Shown one piece after another: positions 61,697 to 64,000 of a stretch of DNA of 64,000 nucleotides; the first letter of the stretch is position 1, and the number at the start of each line of letters is the position of its first letter. Source of the DNA: an uncultured Saprospiraceae bacterium (GTDB lineage Bacteria > Bacteroidota > Bacteroidia > Chitinophagales > Saprospiraceae); the NCBI GenBank assembly GCA_937926205.1, contig CALEYL010000008.1, positions 157,594-221,593 on the forward strand, given 5' to 3'. The notes below the pieces were generated by a model, which was given only the letters and a program-made list of their open reading frames with translations, ran no database searches and was not told the origin of the DNA. A program made the position numbers and the translations under genes.

Positions 61697-64000
61697 ATGT
61701 TTTCTTTCTTATCCAACCTCTCGGACCGGGCTAAGCTGTTAGTTGCCGTTTTGGTCATTTCCATTACTTCCGTTTCAGTTTTTCTTCTTTTTTCCAGCAA
61801 AGTAAATGCCGCCATTATCGGGGCCTTCATTGGGTTTATCCTTTTGGTTAGCCATCGTGTTTGGATGCCCGAAAGCAAGACGCCAATTCGCCTGGCTTCA
61901 TTGACCCTTGCCGGTGCAGCAGTACTCACCACAAGTATATGGCCCAATCTTTTGGTTGAGATTGTGCGTTATTTTTCAGCAGAAGCTGCAACAAATCTGG
62001 CAACTACTCTTGCCGGAGCGACGTCCATTCCCATTTTGGTTTTCTTATTTGCAGTCATTCTTGCCGTCAATTATTTCTCACGCGACACCACCGCGATGGG
62101 AAAGCACGAAACCGCCATTGACAAAGACATCCCTGATCCCACTTTCAAAGAAAAAATGCGCGGGGTAGTGGAAGCCCTGGTGGACGACCTCAAAAGCATT
62201 GACAACAAAACCAATTGGAGCATGTCTTACTTCACGCCTTTGGATGCGGAAGTGGAAGTAAACACCGGACGGGGGCGCGAAAAACGAATTACGGAGTTGC
62301 TTACAGCCATCAAAAAATCGAAAGAACGGCTGTTTATGGTATTGGGCGACCCTGGCTCAGGGAAAAGCGTAGCGTTGCGAAAATTAGCCCGAGACCTCGC
62401 TGCTGAATCCGAGAAAACAGGTAAAATCCCGGTTTACATCAACTTAAAAGAATGGTACGAAGAAGAAAAATGGACCGAAGCGCAACCGCCAACCGTTGAG
62501 CAATTGAACAACTTTGTACTGCGCAACCTGAAAAACCGGGACATCGTAACCACCCGTTTCTTTGACAAATATTACGACCGCCTCTACGAAACCGGACGCC
62601 TCTATTTCATTTTCGATTCTTTTGATGAAATTCCTTCTGTCCTGGATGAACGCGACGGTTCTTTTCTGATCCATCGGCTGTCTGAGGTATTGTTTCGTTT
62701 TCTGAAAGGCGCACGACTGGAATCACAGGGCGTGCTGGCTTCCCGCATTTACAGAAAACCCACCCAGGAGTTCCAAAGCAATGTAACGCTGGAAATCCGG
62801 CCCTTCAGCGAAGATAAGATCATTCAAACGCTGAAGCGCTCCAATATATACAGCAAAGAACTGGCAGAACGCTTGTTTAAGGAGCGGCCAGAGTTGGTGC
62901 CCATTGCCAAAAACCCCTTCATGGCCACCCTCGTTGCTGATTTTGCTGAAAACAACCAAAATCGGCTGCCCGCCAATCAGGCTGAAATGTACCGCAGTTA
63001 TATCGAAAAAACATTGGATGACTGCCGCGACCGCTTAGAGCGGAAAAACATCAGTAAAGCTACCGTTTACGATTGCTGCGATGTGCTGGCGCAGGAAATG
63101 TTTGAATTTTATGGCCTCGAAGCACCGATAGATAAGATCCGAAAAAAATATCCGGAATTGCCCTTAGACGAGGTGACGGATATCCTTCGCTTTGCGCGGC
63201 TGGGCCGGGGCGTTTCCAATGATGCTTCCAAATTCAGCTTTGTGCACCGACGTTTTGCGGAGTATTTTTTTGTACAAAGTATGCTCGCAGGTGAAGTTAG
63301 TATTCAGCCGGATTCGATCCCTACCGATTCGCAGCAGCGCGACGCCCTGGTATTGTATTGTGAAGTGGCTGAGTTTGAAAAGGCAAAATCCATTGCTGAC
63401 TATTGCTGGAGCGTGATCGCGGAAGTCAATAATCCAATGGATTTGCGGAGCATCCATTGCCTGCGCTTTTTAAGGGATGCGTTTCGGGGAAGGAAGGAAT
63501 GCCTTGCTGAATTTCGGGATGAGCTCAGCGCCTATATTGAAAGCCAATTGACGAAAGAAAGCAACCTCGTTTCTGCGAAATTGGCAACTGAGGCCATTGG
63601 GTTGATGGATAAGGAGGAGATGGAGAAATTATTGGTAAAGAGTTTAAGTCTCTATAATTCTTGGATTAGCGAGTATGCTGTTAAGTCTTGCCGACATCTT
63701 GAAAATCTTAGTATTAGCACTAAAAAAAATCTGTATCTGTATTTTAGTTCCATTCCAGTTTTAAGCATCATAAAATCTTACAATAAGCATAAATTTTTTC
63801 TTTCTCTGTCTAGTTCTTTTTTTATTTTTTTTAAGTTTTATCAAATTAAATTATTAAGAGCCGGCATTATACTTTCATTGATTTTATTATCATTAATCAC
63901 CAATAGAATCTTATATATGCCTCTGATTTTATTTTTCTGTATTCTTTTTATTAAAAACCTTCACAAGAAAAATGGAAAATGGAATATTTATAAAAAAGAA
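61697..64000 (+). CDS. Membrane-anchored NACHT-domain NTPase (cut by window edge)
   Basis: The plus-strand frame is open from ATG 61697 to the end of the window: 768 codons, no stop. Residues about 8-135 hold about four hydrophobic helices (LLVAVLVISITSVSVFLLF; AAIIGAFIGFILLVSH; IPILVFLFAVILAVNYF). A NACHT NTPase follows: Walker A VLGDPGSGKSVALRKL (215-230), Walker B YFIFDSFDEIPSV (303-315, Asp307, Asp310, Glu311), then SRIYRKP and the winged-helix-like segment VHRRFAEYFFVQS. Further helices form a hydrophobic C-terminal block (about 695-755), and the coding DNA turns strongly AT-rich from about 63,630. NACHT STAND proteins in bacteria often act in antiphage defence. Whether this one does cannot be told without its C-terminal end. 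Confidence 0.87.
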   Translation, partial: MFSFLSNLSDRAKLLVAVLVISITSVSVFLLFSSKVNAAIIGAFIGFILLVSHRVWMPESKTPIRLASLTLAGAAVLTTSIWPNLLVEIVRYFSAEAATNLATTLAGATSIPILVFLFAVILAVNYFSRDTTAMGKHETAIDKDIPDPTFKEKMRGVVEALVDDLKSIDNKTNWSMSYFTPLDAEVEVNTGRGREKRITELLTAIKKSKERLFMVLGDPGSGKSVALRKLARDLAAESEKTGKIPVYINLKEWYEEEKWTEAQPPTVEQLNNFVLRNLKNRDIVTTRFFDKYYDRLYETGRLYFIFDSFDEIPSVLDERDGSFLIHRLSEVLFRFLKGARLESQGVLASRIYRKPTQEFQSNVTLEIRPFSEDKIIQTLKRSNIYSKELAERLFKERPELVPIAKNPFMATLVADFAENNQNRLPANQAEMYRSYIEKTLDDCRDRLERKNISKATVYDCCDVLAQEMFEFYGLEAPIDKIRKKYPELPLDEVTDILRFARLGRGVSNDASKFSFVHRRFAEYFFVQSMLAGEVSIQPDSIPTDSQQRDALVLYCEVAEFEKAKSIADYCWSVIAEVNNPMDLRSIHCLRFLRDAFRGRKECLAEFRDELSAYIESQLTKESNLVSAKLATEAIGLMDKEEMEKLLVKSLSLYNSWISEYAVKSCRHLENLSISTKKNLYLYFSSIPVLSIIKSYNKHKFFLSLSSSFFIFFKFYQIKLLRAGIILSLILLSLITNRILYMPLILFFCILFIKNLHKKNGKWNIYKKE

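Noticed and set aside
61908..63457. Several short ORFs on both strands between 61.9 and 63.5 kb.
   Set aside because: They are shadows of the long NACHT frame, which runs off the window without a stop.
1..64000. Search for rRNA, tRNA, insertion sequences, CRISPR arrays and prophage genes.
   Set aside because: Nothing convincing was seen by eye. A tRNA or small-RNA scan would be needed to exclude weak candidates.

Overview
The window looks like a chromosomal segment of a Bacteroidota bacterium, most likely of the Saprospiraceae/Saprospiria type. The evidence is type IX secretion (T9SS) cargo with both type A and type B C-terminal sorting domains, two PorP/SprF-family proteins, a PorE-like OmpA protein, a C25 (PorU2-like) peptidase, SprB-type repeats, STN/TonB receptors paired with DUF4249 lipoproteins, a reg_prop sensor kinase, and Bacteroidota promoters (TTTG, about 19-20 nt, then TAnnTTTG). 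The genus assignment is inference. I see no rRNA or tRNA gene, no CRISPR array and no complete insertion sequence.

Layout. 1-13.8 kb, minus strand: end of a secreted protein, a PorP/SprF protein with its type-B-sorted cohesin/SprB partner, then a giant (about 3,424 aa) cell-surface protein with dockerin, cohesin-like, four Kazal, two PPC, 25 SprB-type and one PKD domain plus a type A sorting tail. 14.2-16.1 kb: an orphan CrtA-like monooxygenase, lgt and a small membrane protein. 16.2-19.4 kb, minus strand: a three-gene set of ATP-grasp, class I glutamine amidotransferase and ATP-grasp, the best candidate here for an undescribed biosynthetic or modification pathway. 19.6-20.2 kb: a decayed DUF433/DUF5615 toxin-antitoxin pair. 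20.3-28.5 kb: gcvP, a biotin carrier protein, a membrane AraC regulator, a TlpA-like thiol protein, a TIGR03643/SDR/DUF2256 operon and a zincin lipoprotein. 28.7-32.4 kb: PorE-like plus PorP-like genes. 32.7-41.3 kb: a GHL10 glycosidase, an RNA-repair pair (RNA ligase plus HD-polynucleotide kinase) and a PorU2-like C25 peptidase. 41.8-45.9 kb: TonB receptor, DUF4249 lipoprotein and NTF2-like protein. 46.1-53.2 kb: two-component system, FKBP isomerase and feoAB. 53.2-58.2 kb: an outer-membrane receptor, a T9SS cargo protein and a cytoplasmic HtrA-like protease with a zinc ribbon. 58.5-61.4 kb: small ORF, rnpA, radC, and a GxxExxY nuclease-like gene preceded by repeats. 61.7 kb to the edge: a membrane-anchored NACHT NTPase, cut by the window end.

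How the genes fit together: much of the window concerns the cell envelope (T9SS machinery and cargo, TonB-dependent uptake, ferrous iron import, lipoprotein maturation). The rest is a mix of housekeeping genes (gcvP, rnpA, radC, lgt) and accessory modules (toxin-antitoxin remnant, RNA repair, GxxExxY repeat unit, NACHT). Several CDS starts below were moved inward from the longest reading frame, because the inner ATG places a signal peptide or the conserved domain at the N terminus.
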